Assembly: GCF_000717595.1 (NCBI RefSeq)
Contig: NZ_JNZO01000048.1
Coordinates: 1 to 33,261 of the forward strand
Reading direction: 5' to 3'
DNA from: Streptomyces flavochromogenes
Lineage (GTDB): Bacteria > Actinomycetota > Actinomycetes > Streptomycetales > Streptomycetaceae
DNA length: 33,261 nt
Shown here: positions 16,180 through 24,598 of the stretch, piece by piece
Numbering within the stretch: position 1 is the stretch's first letter
How the letters are laid out: each line of letters starts with the position of its first letter
The notes under the pieces: generated by a model
The model's input: only the letters and a program-made list of their open reading frames with translations
Databases searched by the model: none
What the model was told of the DNA's origin: nothing
Position numbers and translations under genes: made by a program

Positions 16180-16563
16180 CTAGGCGGCGACGACGTCCAC
16201 CGCTTCCGCGGGCGCCTTGATGGTCACCCGCTCGGTGGGCACACGGCCCACCGACGTCACCGACACCGAATTGAGCATCGGGCGTACCGGCGTCGGCACC
16301 GGTTCGCTCGCCGCTGCCGACTCGGCCAGTTCGGCCAGTGACAGCTCGTCGCTCACTTCACGCATGAGCTCGGACATCCGTACGTCCAACGCGTCGCAGA
16401 TCGCGGAGAGCAGCTCGGAGGAAGCCTCCTTCTGCCCCCGCTCCACCTCGGAGAGATAGCCGAGCGAGACTCGGGCGGACGAGGAGACTTCGCGCAGAGT
16501 ACGGCCTTGGCGCTGGCGCTGCCGACGCAGCACGTCACCCAACAGGCGACGGAGCAGAATCAT
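16180..16563 (-). CDS. clgR: ClgR, HTH activator of Clp/Lon protease genes
   Basis: This 127-residue XRE/Cro-type regulator has its helix-turn-helix at about 11-66 ([38 protein letters not shown]). The body and neighbourhood match actinobacterial ClgR, which activates clpP1clpP2, clpC, lon and its own gene. The C-terminus ends VDVVAA; in Streptomyces the Ala-Ala end is known to mark ClgR for ClpP degradation, giving negative feedback on Clp activity. ATG 16563 is set by the strong site GAGGAGGGA at 16571-16579. The longer in-frame start at 16596 adds a basic segment with no ribosome site. cinA ends 109 bp upstream on the same strand. I found no perfect ClgR box upstream. Confidence 0.9.
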   Translation of the reverse strand: MILLRRLLGDVLRRQRQRQGRTLREVSSSARVSLGYLSEVERGQKEASSELLSAICDALDVRMSELMREVSDELSLAELAESAAASEPVPTPVRPMLNSVSVTSVGRVPTERVTIKAPAEAVDVVAA

Positions 16564-16570
16564 CGGTGGC

Positions 16571-16579
16571 TCCCTCCTC
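16571..16579 (-). promoter_or_regulatory. Ribosome binding site of clgR
   Basis: GAGGAGGGA on the minus strand lies 7 nt before ATG 16563. It selects this start over the in-frame ATG at 16596, which lies upstream of it. Confidence 0.8.
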
Positions 16580-16672
16580 GGACCGCGTAGCCGCATCCTT
16601 CACGCCCCACCGTACCGCCTCGCGCTGCGGCCGTGCGGGGAGCGATGTCGTGTTCACTCAGGGCTGCAAACA

Positions 16673-17194
16673 TCAATTCCCCCCGTTGTGTTCCGTATCC
16701 TGTGCCCGCGCATTTCCCGAGAGTTCCTCGTGGAGCAGTTCCAGCACGCTCCGCACACTCTCTCTACGGATGTCCGCGCGGTCGCCGTTCAACCTCAACG
16801 AGAGCACTTTCCCGGCGCGGGCGCCCGTCGCGGCGGGTCCCGCGACCGCCACGTAGACGGTTCCGACCGGATGTCCGTCCTGCGGATCGGGCCCGGCGAC
16901 CCCGGTCGTCGAGATCCCCCAGTGGGCGCCGAGCCGAACCCGTACACCGGCCGCCATCTGCAGCGCGACCTCGGGATCCACCGCTCCGCGCTCGGCGAGC
17001 AGGGCCGCGTCGACACCGAGCAGCTCCTGCTTGAGGGCTGTGGCGTAGGCCGTGACGGACCCCCGGAAGGAGGCCGAGGCACCGGGCACTCCGGTCAGCT
17101 CCGCGGCCACCAGTCCACCCGTGAGCGACTCCGCCGCGGCGAGCGTGTGACCACGCTCCGCGAGCAGCGCCAGCACCCGGGCGGCCTCGGTCAT
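16673..17194 (-). CDS. cinA: CinA C-terminal-domain protein (nicotinamide-nucleotide amidase)
   Basis: This 173-residue cytosolic protein consists only of the CinA C-terminal (PncC) domain, which deamidates nicotinamide mononucleotide to nicotinate mononucleotide in NAD salvage. Conserved blocks are TLAAAESLTGGLVAAELTGVPGAS, GSVTAYATALKQELLGV and HWGISTTGVAGPDPQDGHPVGTVYVAV. The N-terminal MoCF-like domain of full-length CinA is missing; stand-alone PncC-type proteins of this length are common in actinobacteria, so this is not a truncation. The ATG overlaps the pgsA stop by four bases, placing it third in a rimO-pgsA-cinA operon. Confidence 0.92.
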   Translation of the reverse strand: MTEAARVLALLAERGHTLAAAESLTGGLVAAELTGVPGASASFRGSVTAYATALKQELLGVDAALLAERGAVDPEVALQMAAGVRVRLGAHWGISTTGVAGPDPQDGHPVGTVYVAVAGPAATGARAGKVLSLRLNGDRADIRRESVRSVLELLHEELSGNARAQDTEHNGGN

Positions 17195-17865
17195 CGCGTC
17201 GCCGTCTCCGGCCGCGCGGCGGCCCGCTCGGCGGCGAGCCCCTTGCGGCGCAGCACGACCGCCTGGCGGACGTAGTCCAGACCGGTGACGACCGTCAGCA
17301 CGACGGCCACCGCCATCACCCAGAAGCGCAGGGTGGCGAGCGGCCCGGTGAGCATCAGCACGTACATGCCGACGGCCGTGCCCTGGGCGAGCGTCTTCAT
17401 CTTGCCGCCGCGGCTGGCCGGGATGACCCCGTGACGGATCACCCAGAACCGCATGAGGGTGATCCCCAGCTCGCGGGCCAGGATGACGCCGGTCACCCAC
17501 CAGGGCAGGTCCCCGAGCGTGGACAGCGAGACGAGCCCGGCCGCCATGATCGCCTTGTCGGCGATCGGGTCGGCGATCTTCCCGAAGTCCGTGACCAGGT
17601 TGTACGCACGGGCGAGGTGCCCGTCGAAGACGTCCGTGATCATGGCGACGGCGAACGCCGCCCAGGCCCAGGCCCGCCATGCGGGGTCGTGACCGCCGTC
17701 CTGGAAGAGCAGCAGCACGAAGGCCGGCACGAGCACGAGCCGGATCATGGTCAGGATGTTGGCGATGTTCCACAGGCTGGCCTGGTTGACGGCCGCCGTG
17801 CCCAGCTTGCCGCGGGGCGCCGGCCTACCGGTCCCGCCCGTCGCGGATGCCGGGACTCCGGTCAT
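17191..17865 (-). CDS. pgsA: CDP-diacylglycerol-glycerol-3-phosphate phosphatidyltransferase
   Basis: This 224-residue membrane enzyme transfers phosphatidyl from CDP-diacylglycerol to glycerol-3-phosphate, the committed step to phosphatidylglycerol and cardiolipin. The CDP-alcohol phosphotransferase signature D-x2-DG-x2-AR-x8-G-x3-D-x3-D is complete at residues 78-103 (DVFDGHLAR ... GKIADPIAD). About five hydrophobic helices are visible. The first 30 residues are a Gly/Pro/Arg-rich cytosolic tail. ATG 17865 overlaps the rimO stop as ATGA; an in-frame start at 17889 would lie deeper inside rimO without a ribosome site. Streptomyces has paralogous PgsA proteins, so the exact alcohol acceptor is inferred from synteny with cinA and rimO. 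Confidence 0.92.
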   Translation of the reverse strand: MTGVPASATGGTGRPAPRGKLGTAAVNQASLWNIANILTMIRLVLVPAFVLLLFQDGGHDPAWRAWAWAAFAVAMITDVFDGHLARAYNLVTDFGKIADPIADKAIMAAGLVSLSTLGDLPWWVTGVILARELGITLMRFWVIRHGVIPASRGGKMKTLAQGTAVGMYVLMLTGPLATLRFWVMAVAVVLTVVTGLDYVRQAVVLRRKGLAAERAAARPETATR

Positions 17866-19388
17866 CTGCCTGCCTCCTCGAAAAGACACTCGGCCACCAG
17901 GTCGACGCCCTCCGTGCCGACGACCTTCGCCATGACCATACGGCCCGGAGCCAGGTCGGGGCTCGTACCGCCGGCCGTGGTGAGGACCACCTGACCATCG
18001 GTCTCGGGCGCCTGGTGCGCGGCGCGGCCGATCACGCCGTCCTCGTCGTCCACGGACTCGACCAGTACGTCAAGGGTCTCTCCGATCCGCTCCTCCGCGC
18101 GCTGCGCGGTGAGCTCCTCGGCAAGCCGGGAGAGGTGGGCGAGGCGGGCGTCGACGACGTCCTGATCGAGCTTGTGCTCGTACGTGGCGGCCTCGGTGCC
18201 GTCCTCGTCGGAGTAGCCGAAGACACCGATGGCGTCGAGCCGGGCGTGGGTGACGAAGCGTTCCAGCTCGGCGAAGTCCGCCTCGGTCTCGCCGGGGAAG
18301 CCGACGATGAAGTTGGAGCGGGCACCGGCCGTCGGGGCCTTGGAGCGGATGGTCTCCAGAAGCTCCAGGAAGCGGTCGGTGTCGCCGAAGCGGCGCATGG
18401 CCCGCAGCACGTCGGGAGCGCTGTGCTGGAAGGACAGGTCGAAGTACGGCACGACCTTGTCGGTCGACGTGAGGACGTCGATCAGGCCGGGGCGCATCTC
18501 GGCGGGCTGGAGGTAGCTGACGCGGACGCGCTCGATGCCGTCGACCGCGGCGAGCTCGGGCAGCAGGCTCTCCAGGAGCCGGATGTCACCGAGGTCCTTG
18601 CCGTACGAGGTGTTGTTCTCGGAGACCAGCATGACCTCCTTCACACCCTGCTCGGCGAGCCAGCGCGTCTCGTTCAGCACGTCCGAGGGACGGCGCGAGA
18701 CGAAGGAGCCGCGGAAGGAGGGGATGGCGCAGAAGGAGCAGCGGCGGTCGCAGCCGGAGGCCAGCTTCACGGAGGCGACCGGGCTGGTGTCCAGACGCCG
18801 GCGGAGCGGCGCACGCGGCCCGGAGGCGGGCGCGAGACCGTCCGGCAGGTCGCTCGGCACGTCCTCGGGTGCGGAGGCCGGGGTGGCGGCCGGAGCGGGC
18901 GCCGGAGCGTCCACGACGCCGTGACCGGGGAGGGCGACCGCGGCGGCGGCCGCCTGGCGCTCCACCGGCGAGAGCGGCAGCAGTTTGCGCCGGTCACGCG
19001 GGGTGTGGGCCTCGACACTGCCACCGCTGAGGATGGTCTGGAGGCGGTTGGAGATGTCGGAGTAGTCGTCGAAGCCCAGGACGCCGTCGGCCTCCGGGAG
19101 GGCTTCGGCGAGTTCCTTGCCGTATCGCTCGGCCATACAGCCGACGGCGACCACGGCCTGGGTGCGGCCGTGGTCCTTCAGATCATTGGCTTCGAGGAGG
19201 GCGTCGACGGAGTCCTTCTTGGCGGCCTCGACGAATCCACAGGTGTTGACGACGGCGACATCCGCGTCCTCGGCGTTCTCGACGAGCTCCCAGCCGTCCG
19301 CTGCCAAGCGGCCTGCGAGCTCCTCCGAGTCCACCTCGTTACGGGCGCAGCCAAGAGTGACAAGGGCGACGGTACGGCGTTCGGGCAT
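17862..19388 (-). CDS. rimO: Ribosomal protein S12 methylthiotransferase RimO
   Basis: This 508-residue radical-SAM enzyme methylthiolates the conserved Asp of ribosomal protein S12. The N-terminal MTTase domain carries cluster cysteines Cys14, Cys50 (VVNTCGF) and Cys84. The radical SAM motif CxxxCxxC is at 213, 217 and 220 (CDRRCSFC), and a C-terminal TRAM domain covers about the last 65 residues. RimO is usually near 440 residues; the extra length is an Ala/Pro-rich linker at about 150-200 between the first two domains. ATG 19388 has TAGTCT 7 nt upstream at 19396-19401, so transcription may begin at the start codon. It is first in the rimO-pgsA-cinA operon. Confidence 0.95.
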   Translation of the reverse strand: MPERRTVALVTLGCARNEVDSEELAGRLAADGWELVENAEDADVAVVNTCGFVEAAKKDSVDALLEANDLKDHGRTQAVVAVGCMAERYGKELAEALPEADGVLGFDDYSDISNRLQTILSGGSVEAHTPRDRRKLLPLSPVERQAAAAAVALPGHGVVDAPAPAPAATPASAPEDVPSDLPDGLAPASGPRAPLRRRLDTSPVASVKLASGCDRRCSFCAIPSFRGSFVSRRPSDVLNETRWLAEQGVKEVMLVSENNTSYGKDLGDIRLLESLLPELAAVDGIERVRVSYLQPAEMRPGLIDVLTSTDKVVPYFDLSFQHSAPDVLRAMRRFGDTDRFLELLETIRSKAPTAGARSNFIVGFPGETEADFAELERFVTHARLDAIGVFGYSDEDGTEAATYEHKLDQDVVDARLAHLSRLAEELTAQRAEERIGETLDVLVESVDDEDGVIGRAAHQAPETDGQVVLTTAGGTSPDLAPGRMVMAKVVGTEGVDLVAECLFEEAGR

Positions 19389-19417
19389 GGACTCAAGACT
19401 ACTTCGTCCCGGCCGTT

Positions 19418-19453
19418 GCCCCGTCGCGCAGGGTTCACCTGCGCGACAGGGGC
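19418..19453 (-). terminator. Strong hairpin between the HTH gene and rimO
   Basis: Perfect 10-bp arms (GTCGCGCAGG at 19423-19432, CCTGCGCGAC at 19438-19447) enclose a 5-nt loop. The stem extends by five G-C pairs past a single bulged base. It sits just after the stop of the HTH gene and before the rimO start. There is no U-run, which is common for Streptomyces terminators. Confidence 0.6.
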
Positions 19454-19479
19454 CACATCACGTGCCCGGAGGGGGCGGC

Positions 19480-20307
19480 TCAGCCGGCCTCGGGGTCACC
19501 CTTGGTGTACGTCAGCCGCTCGACCTGGCCGGATTCGAACTTGTCGTCGATCTTCTTGCCGTTCACGTAGAGCTCGATCGCTCCGGCGTTGCCGAGGACC
19601 AGGTCGATGCGCTCGTCGTCCTGGAAGGTCTTGGACTCGCCGTCCAGGAGGAGCCCGTCGAAGAGGAGCTTGCCGTTGGCGTCCTTGGCCGAGATCCAGC
19701 TCTTGCCGTCGGTGGCGGTCATCTTCACCGTCACCTTGTCCTGCGGGACCGCGGCGATCGCGCTCTCGGTGGGCTTCGGCGGCGCGGGCTTGACCGGCTT
19801 CGGCTTGCCGGCGGACGTGGCCTTCTCCGGCGCGGGCGCCGGGCCGCCGTCCGCGGTGGTGGTGCCCTTGGGCGCCTCGTTGCCGTTGAACATCGTGAAG
19901 CCGACGAACCCGACGACGGCGACGATGGCCGCGACCATCGCGGCGGTCCAGTTGGGCCGACGCGGCTCGGGGCGGATGCGTTCCGCCTCGAACAGCGGGG
20001 CGGCGGGGGTGGGCGCGGGGCGACCGCCGTGCTCGGCGTCGTACTGCTCGATCAGCGGGGCCGGATCGAGGCCGACGGCACGCGCGAGCGTGCGGATGTG
20101 ACCGCGGGCGTAGACGTCGCCGCCGCAGCGCGAGAAGTCGTCCTCCTCGATCGCGTGCACGATCGGAATCCGGACACGGGTGGAGGCACTGACCTCTTCG
20201 ACGGTGAGACCGGCGGCGATGCGGGTCTGCTGGAGAGCGCGACCGATCGAGTCCCGGTCGTCTGCCGGGAAGATCCGGTCGTCTTCGGGGGAGTTGCCGA
20301 TGGACAC
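19480..20307 (-). CDS. RodZ-like membrane-anchored HTH protein (DUF4115)
   Basis: This 275-residue protein has an N-terminal helix-turn-helix of the HTH_25/RodZ type (about 20-90; DSIGRALQQTRIAAGLTVEE, VYARGHIRTLARAVGLD), one membrane helix near 121-143 (WTAAMVAAIVAVVGFVGFTMF), a Pro/Lys/Ala-rich linker and a C-terminal extracytoplasmic DUF4115 domain (about 195-265; KDANGKLLFDGLLLDGESKT). RodZ in rods links MreB to the cell wall; a Streptomyces role is not established and the resemblance is architectural. GTG 20307 is preferred over GTG 20334 because AAAGG lies about 8 nt upstream and the protein then begins MSIGNSPEDD. The gene is read as its own unit, with a hairpin separating it from rimO. 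Confidence 0.88.
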   Translation of the reverse strand: MSIGNSPEDDRIFPADDRDSIGRALQQTRIAAGLTVEEVSASTRVRIPIVHAIEEDDFSRCGGDVYARGHIRTLARAVGLDPAPLIEQYDAEHGGRPAPTPAAPLFEAERIRPEPRRPNWTAAMVAAIVAVVGFVGFTMFNGNEAPKGTTTADGGPAPAPEKATSAGKPKPVKPAPPKPTESAIAAVPQDKVTVKMTATDGKSWISAKDANGKLLFDGLLLDGESKTFQDDERIDLVLGNAGAIELYVNGKKIDDKFESGQVERLTYTKGDPEAG

Positions 20308-20632
20308 GAGAGCGCCTTTCGAGCGTGTAGCCACCTGCTGGACGTTCAGTCTATGGGTGGTACGAAAGGGTGGGGCAACCGGGCGGGTGCTGTTTGTACG
20401 CCATGAGGCTGGGACATCCTTCTGTCCCTCCGCTCAACTTGACGTACGGCCAGGGGAAACGGTTGCCCTCCATTCCCTTACGAGTGAGTCTCGGCCCGGT
20501 CTCGATCGGGTACCCGCTCCCCGGCCGCGTACGCCGGCCGGATCCCGCCTTACTCCAACCGGATCCCGCCTTACTCCAACCGGACCCCGCTCTTGCTCCG
20601 ATCGGGCCCCCGCAGGCCGGTCCGGCCCCGGG
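20308..20632. other. Intergenic region between ftsK and the HTH gene
   Basis: These 325 bases hold no convincing gene. A weak minus-strand promoter for the HTH gene is possible: TTGCCC (20378-20373) and TAGACT (20353-20348), 19 bp apart. The 21-bp tandem repeat at 20540-20602 lies close to the ftsK stop. The middle of the region (20380-20470) is less GC-rich than its surroundings, as expected of a regulatory stretch. Confidence 0.5.
20540..20602. repeat. 21-bp tandem repeat, two perfect copies plus one degenerate
   Basis: Two identical adjacent 21-bp units at 20540-20560 and 20561-20581 begin GGATCCCGCC and end TTACTCCAACC. A third diverged unit follows at about 20582-20602, with GGACCCCGCTCTTGCTCC still aligning. 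The array lies between the ftsK stop at 20633 and the HTH gene. The 21-bp period is two helical turns. Confidence 0.85.
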
Positions 20633-23470
20633 CTACTCCCCCGTCTGCCCCCGGATCACGTCAAGGACCGCGTCCAACTCGTCGGGCTTGACCAGCACGT
20701 CGCGCGCCTTGGAGCCCTCGCTCGGCCCGACGATGTTCCGCGACTCCATGAGGTCCATCAGCCGGCCGGCCTTCGCGAAGCCGACGCGCAGCTTCCGCTG
20801 GAGCATGGAGGTGGAGCCGAACTGTGTGGAGACGACCAGTTCGGCGGCCTGGCACAGCAGATCGAGGTCGTCGCCGATGTCCTCGTCGATCTCCTTCTTC
20901 TGCCGGGTCCCGACGGTGACGTCCTCCCGGAAGACCGGGGTCATCTGGTCCTTGCAGTGCTGCACGACGGCCGCGACCTCGTGCTCGGTGACGAAGGCAC
21001 CCTGCATGCGGACGGGCTTGTTGGCGCCCATCGGCAGGAACAGTCCGTCACCCTTTCCGATGAGCTTCTCGGCGCCCGGCTGGTCGAGGATGACCCGGCT
21101 GTCGGCGAGCGAGGAGGTCGCGAAGGCGAGCCGGGAGGGCACGTTGGCCTTGATGAGTCCGGTGACGACGTCGACGGACGGCCGCTGGGTGGCGAGCACG
21201 AGGTGGATGCCCGCAGCCCGCGCGAGCTGCGTGATGCGGACGATCGAGTCCTCGACGTCCCGGGGCGCCACCATCATCAGGTCGGCGAGCTCGTCGACGA
21301 TCACGAGCAGGTACGGGTACGGGTTGAGCTCCCGCTCGCTGCCCTCGGGCAGCTTGATCTTGCCGTCCCGGATCGCCTGGTTGAAGTCGTCGATGTGCCG
21401 GTAGCCGAAGGCCGCCAGATCGTCGTAACGGAGGTCCATCTCCTTCACCACCCACTGGAGGGCCTCTGCGGCCCGCTTGGGGTTGGTGATGATCGGGGTG
21501 ATGAGGTGCGGGATGCCCTCGTACGCGGTGAGCTCGACCCGCTTGGGGTCGACGAGCACCATCCGGACGTCCTCTGGGGTCGCTCTTATCATGATCGAAG
21601 TGATCAGGCAGTTGATGCAGGAGGACTTTCCGGAGCCGGTGGCACCGGCGACCAGGACGTGCGGCATCTTCGCCAGGTTGGCCATCTCGTAGCCGCCCTC
21701 GACGTTCTTGCCGAGCGCCACGAGCATCGGGTGGTCGTCCTCGGCCGCGGCGGCGAGCCGCAGGACGTCGCCGAGGTTGACCATCTCCCGGTCACTGTTG
21801 GGGATCTCGATGCCGACCGCGGACTTGCCGGGGATCGGCGAGATGATCCGCACGTCCGGGGAGGCCACGGCGTACGCGATGTTCTTGGTCAGGGCCGTGA
21901 TCTTCTCGACCTTCACGGCGGGGCCGAGCTCGACCTCGTACCGCGTGACCGTCGGCCCCCGGGTGAAGCCGGTGACGGCGGCGTCGACCTTGAACTCGGT
22001 GAAGACGTTGGAGAGCGAGTCCACCACGGCGTCGTTGGCGGCGCTGCGCGTCTTGCCGGGCCCGCCGCGCTCCAGGAGGTCGAGCGAGGGCAGGGAGTAC
22101 GTGATGTCGCCGGACAGCTGGAGCTGCTCGGCCCGGGGCGGCAGATCGGTCGGCTCGGGCGCCGGCTTGGTCAGATCCGGTACGCCTCCGCCGGGCCGCT
22201 GGTCCCCGCCACGGGCAGGCGGCACGGGAGCGGCGGGGGCCGCCGTTTCCGCCGCCTCGGCCGCGGCCTTCGCGGCGGCGTCCACGGCGGCCTTGCGGTC
22301 GGCGGTGACGTCCCTGGTGAGGTCGGCGACGATCGGGGAGGGCGGCATGCCGTTGAGCACCGCGCCGTCGAGCGCGGCGGCGGCGGCCGCGGCGACGTCC
22401 ACCGGGTCCAGGCCGTGGTCGAAGGCGGGCTCCGGGGTGGGACGGCGGGCCTGCCGGCTGCGCCGGTCGAGCATCTCGGCCTCGGCCCGGTCCACGTCGT
22501 AGGGATCCACGGGGCCGCGGCGTCGCGCGGGCCGGGCGGTGCGGGGCTGCGGCCGCGCCTCACGCCATTCCTCGTCGTACTCGTCGTACTCCCCGGAGGG
22601 GCTCCCCTGGCCCTCGGAGCGGTCCTCCGCGGGGTCGTAGGCGGGCTCGACGATGCCGAGCCTGGCGCCGAGGGTGCGCAGCCGCTGCGGGATCGCGTTG
22701 ACCGGGGTGGCGGTGACGACGAGCAGTCCGAAGACCGTGAGCAGGACCAGCATGGGGACGGCGAGGACTTCGCCCATCATGAAGACGAGCGGCTGGGACG
22801 CGGCCCAGCCGATGAGGCCGCCGGCGTCCTGCATGGCCTCGCTGCCGTCGCCGCGGCCGGGTGAACCGCAGGCGATGTGGACCTGACCGAGGACGCCGAT
22901 GACAAGGGCGGAGAGGCCGATGCTGATCCGGCCGTTGGCCTCGGGCTTCTCCGGGAAGAGGATGAGGCGTACGCCGATCGCGCCGAGGAGCAGCGGAACG
23001 AGCAGATCGAGGCGGCCGAAGGAACCGGTGACCAGCATCTCGACGAGGTCGCCGACCGGCCCGCGGAGGTTGGACCAGGTGCCCGCCGCGACGATCAGGG
23101 CGAGACCGAGGAGCAGCAGCGCGAGCCCGTCCTTGCGGTGGGCCGGGTCGAGGCCCTTGGCGCCGCGCCCTATCCCCCGGAACATCGCGCCCACGGCGTG
23201 CGCGAGGCCGAGCCAGGCGCCGCGCGCGAGCCGGTAGACGCCCCCGGTGGGGGACGGCGCGGGCCGGGGAGGGGCCTTCTTCGCCGCGGTCTTCCGCGCG
23301 GGCGCGCGCTTGGCGGGCGCGGCCTTCTTGGCCGCCGCCTTCTTGGCGGGCGGCTTGGCGGGGGACTTCGCGGGTGCCGCTTTCTTCGCGGCGCCCGCCG
23401 TACGGCCGGCGCGCGGCTTTGCGGTGCCCGCCGTGCCCTGGGAACCCTTGCCGGACGTACGTGAAGCCAT
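20633..23470 (-). CDS. ftsK: DNA translocase FtsK (SpoIIIE family)
   Basis: This 945-residue septal DNA pump clears chromosomes during sporulation septation. Four to five membrane helices lie at about 80-250. A variable linker of about 200 residues follows, then the motor: Walker A GATGSGKSS with Lys at 615, and Walker B YLLVIVDELADLMM. The C-terminal gamma winged helix is present (ELVVSTQFGSTSMLQRKLRVG) and reads KOPS-type sequences in other bacteria. The first ~75 residues are a Lys/Ala/Pro-rich tail with PAKKA-like repeats resembling histone H1. ATG 23470 was chosen because family proteins begin MASRTS-like; a start at 23512 adds 14 residues. No ribosome site is strong at either. Confidence 0.95.
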   Translation of the reverse strand: MASRTSGKGSQGTAGTAKPRAGRTAGAAKKAAPAKSPAKPPAKKAAAKKAAPAKRAPARKTAAKKAPPRPAPSPTGGVYRLARGAWLGLAHAVGAMFRGIGRGAKGLDPAHRKDGLALLLLGLALIVAAGTWSNLRGPVGDLVEMLVTGSFGRLDLLVPLLLGAIGVRLILFPEKPEANGRISIGLSALVIGVLGQVHIACGSPGRGDGSEAMQDAGGLIGWAASQPLVFMMGEVLAVPMLVLLTVFGLLVVTATPVNAIPQRLRTLGARLGIVEPAYDPAEDRSEGQGSPSGEYDEYDEEWREARPQPRTARPARRRGPVDPYDVDRAEAEMLDRRSRQARRPTPEPAFDHGLDPVDVAAAAAAALDGAVLNGMPPSPIVADLTRDVTADRKAAVDAAAKAAAEAAETAAPAAPVPPARGGDQRPGGGVPDLTKPAPEPTDLPPRAEQLQLSGDITYSLPSLDLLERGGPGKTRSAANDAVVDSLSNVFTEFKVDAAVTGFTRGPTVTRYEVELGPAVKVEKITALTKNIAYAVASPDVRIISPIPGKSAVGIEIPNSDREMVNLGDVLRLAAAAEDDHPMLVALGKNVEGGYEMANLAKMPHVLVAGATGSGKSSCINCLITSIMIRATPEDVRMVLVDPKRVELTAYEGIPHLITPIITNPKRAAEALQWVVKEMDLRYDDLAAFGYRHIDDFNQAIRDGKIKLPEGSERELNPYPYLLVIVDELADLMMVAPRDVEDSIVRITQLARAAGIHLVLATQRPSVDVVTGLIKANVPSRLAFATSSLADSRVILDQPGAEKLIGKGDGLFLPMGANKPVRMQGAFVTEHEVAAVVQHCKDQMTPVFREDVTVGTRQKKEIDEDIGDDLDLLCQAAELVVSTQFGSTSMLQRKLRVGFAKAGRLMDLMESRNIVGPSEGSKARDVLVKPDELDAVLDVIRGQTGE

Positions 23471-23596
23471 GATGCCGAGGTTACCGGTGTGAAGACCGGC
23501 TGTCCGCCTCACCCGTTCGTGTCGCTCCCACCGCGACCCGAAGCTGACGCCGCATCACGCGGGACAGCGGGCGCCCGACGCCTCGGTGACGGTACG

Positions 23597-24271
23597 TCAG
23601 CCCTGGGTCGGAAGCGTCGGCGCGGGTCCTGTGCCCGGCTCCAGCGCGTCCAGCGCCCGGCGCAACCCGGTGAGCTTGCGCTCCAGATGCGCGGCGGTGG
23701 CGACGGCGGCCGCGTCGGCGGAGTCGTCGTCGAGCTGCTTGGACAGCGCCTCCGCCTGCTCCTCGACGGCCGCGAGCCGGGCCGACAGCTCGGCGAGCAG
23801 ACCGGCGGCCTCCTTGCCGTGACCGCCCTCGCCGCCGCCCTCCAACTGCAGCCGAAGCAGCGCGGCCTGCTCGCGCAGCTTGCAGTTCTTCATGTACAGC
23901 TCGACGAAGACCGAGACCTTGGCGCGCAGCACCCACGGGTCGAACGGCTTCGAGATGTAGTCGACCGCCCCGGCCGCGTACCCACGGAACGTGTGGTGGG
24001 GACCGTGGTTGATGGCGGTGAGGAAGATGATCGGAATGTCCCGGGTCCGCTCCCGCCGCTTGATGTGCGCGGCTGTCTCGAAGCCGTCCATACCCGGCAT
24101 CTGGACGTCGAGCAGGATGACCGCGAAGTCGTCCGTCAACAGCGCCTTGAGCGCTTCCTCCCCGGACGATGCCCGCACCAGCGTCTGATCGAGCGCGGAG
24201 AGAATGGCCTCCAGCGCCAGCAGATTCTCCGGCCGGTCATCGACCAGGAGGATCTTGGCCTTCTGCACCAT
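23597..24271 (-). CDS. osaB: OsaB, response regulator with coiled-coil tail
   Basis: This 224-residue response regulator has a receiver domain at about 5-125: the Asp pair is at 11-12, phospho-acceptor Asp55 is in VILLDVQMPGMDG, and conserved Lys108 is in DYISKPFD. The remainder is a predicted coiled coil (LREQAALLRLQLEGG, LLAELSARLAAVEEQAEALS, LERKLTGLRRALDALE) with no DNA-binding domain, so output must be through protein contact. In S. coelicolor OsaB is essential for osmoadaptation and aerial growth at high osmolarity, and works with OsaA. ATG 24271 is fixed by GAGGAGG at 24279-24285, 7 nt upstream. It lies 327 bp downstream of osaA on the same strand. Confidence 0.93.
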   Translation of the reverse strand: MVQKAKILLVDDRPENLLALEAILSALDQTLVRASSGEEALKALLTDDFAVILLDVQMPGMDGFETAAHIKRRERTRDIPIIFLTAINHGPHHTFRGYAAGAVDYISKPFDPWVLRAKVSVFVELYMKNCKLREQAALLRLQLEGGGEGGHGKEAAGLLAELSARLAAVEEQAEALSKQLDDDSADAAAVATAAHLERKLTGLRRALDALEPGTGPAPTLPTQG

Positions 24272-24278
24272 GCCCCGT

Positions 24279-24285
24279 CCTCCTC
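24279..24285 (-). promoter_or_regulatory. Ribosome binding site of osaB
   Basis: GAGGAGG on the minus strand, 7 nt before ATG 24271. It rules out the longer in-frame start at 24448, which would add a Gly/Ser-rich 59-residue extension. Confidence 0.8.
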
Positions 24286-24552
24286 GCCCCGGCAACGTCT
24301 CTCCCCGGCTCCCCGAACCGGGGGAAGCACCGGGCGCCGCCCCAGAAGACGACTCCCTAACGCCGTCCGTCCTTGTGCCGGTCATCGTAGCCGCACCCCG
24401 CCCGTCGCCACACCCTGTCACCGCGATGTCACTGTGCACGTACCGCAAACGCGGTGGGAGACCAGAAGGTTCCCCGTATCCCGGCCTCTCACACCCCCGT
24501 GGCGACAGCCCGTCAGCGAAGGCCGAACGCCCGGCCGCGGCCCGCGCCGGGC

Positions 24553-24586
24553 CCGTGGCACGGAGTGCACTCCCTCCGCACCACGG
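24553..24586 (-). terminator. Hairpin downstream of osaA
   Basis: Arms CCGTGGCACGGAG (24553-24565) and CTCCGCACCACGG (24574-24586) form 13 pairs, two of them G-U type in the minus-strand RNA, around an 8-nt loop. It begins 12 bp after the osaA stop and lacks a U-run. It probably ends or weakens osaA transcription before osaB. Confidence 0.5.
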
Positions 24587-24598
24587 CCCCGCCCGGAG

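Larger units (their letters stand above)
24272..24598. other. Intergenic region between osaA and osaB
   Basis: These 327 bases contain no gene I can support. The right part carries a hairpin just after the osaA stop (24553-24586), and the left end carries the osaB ribosome site. The middle (24360-24480) must hold the osaB promoter; TACGAT occurs there on the minus strand, but no -35 lies at the proper distance. Confidence 0.5.

Noticed and set aside
16046..16183. 45-codon plus-strand frame with TACGTT 9 nt before its ATG, ending over the clgR stop
   Set aside because: Third-position GC is much lower than in real genes here and the product is featureless; only the -10-like hexamer supports it.
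16564..16760. ClgR box for autoregulation upstream of clgR
   Set aside because: Only a near match (CGC-N5-GCT at 16616-16626) is present; no site fits GTTCGC-N6-GCG, so none is annotated.
16673..17194. Truncated cinA
   Set aside because: Stand-alone CinA C-terminal domains of this length are normal in actinobacteria and the gene is tightly embedded in its operon.
20180..22864. Long plus-strand open frame opposite ftsK and the HTH gene
   Set aside because: It is a codon-bias shadow spanning two real genes and the gap between them, with no recognisable motif.
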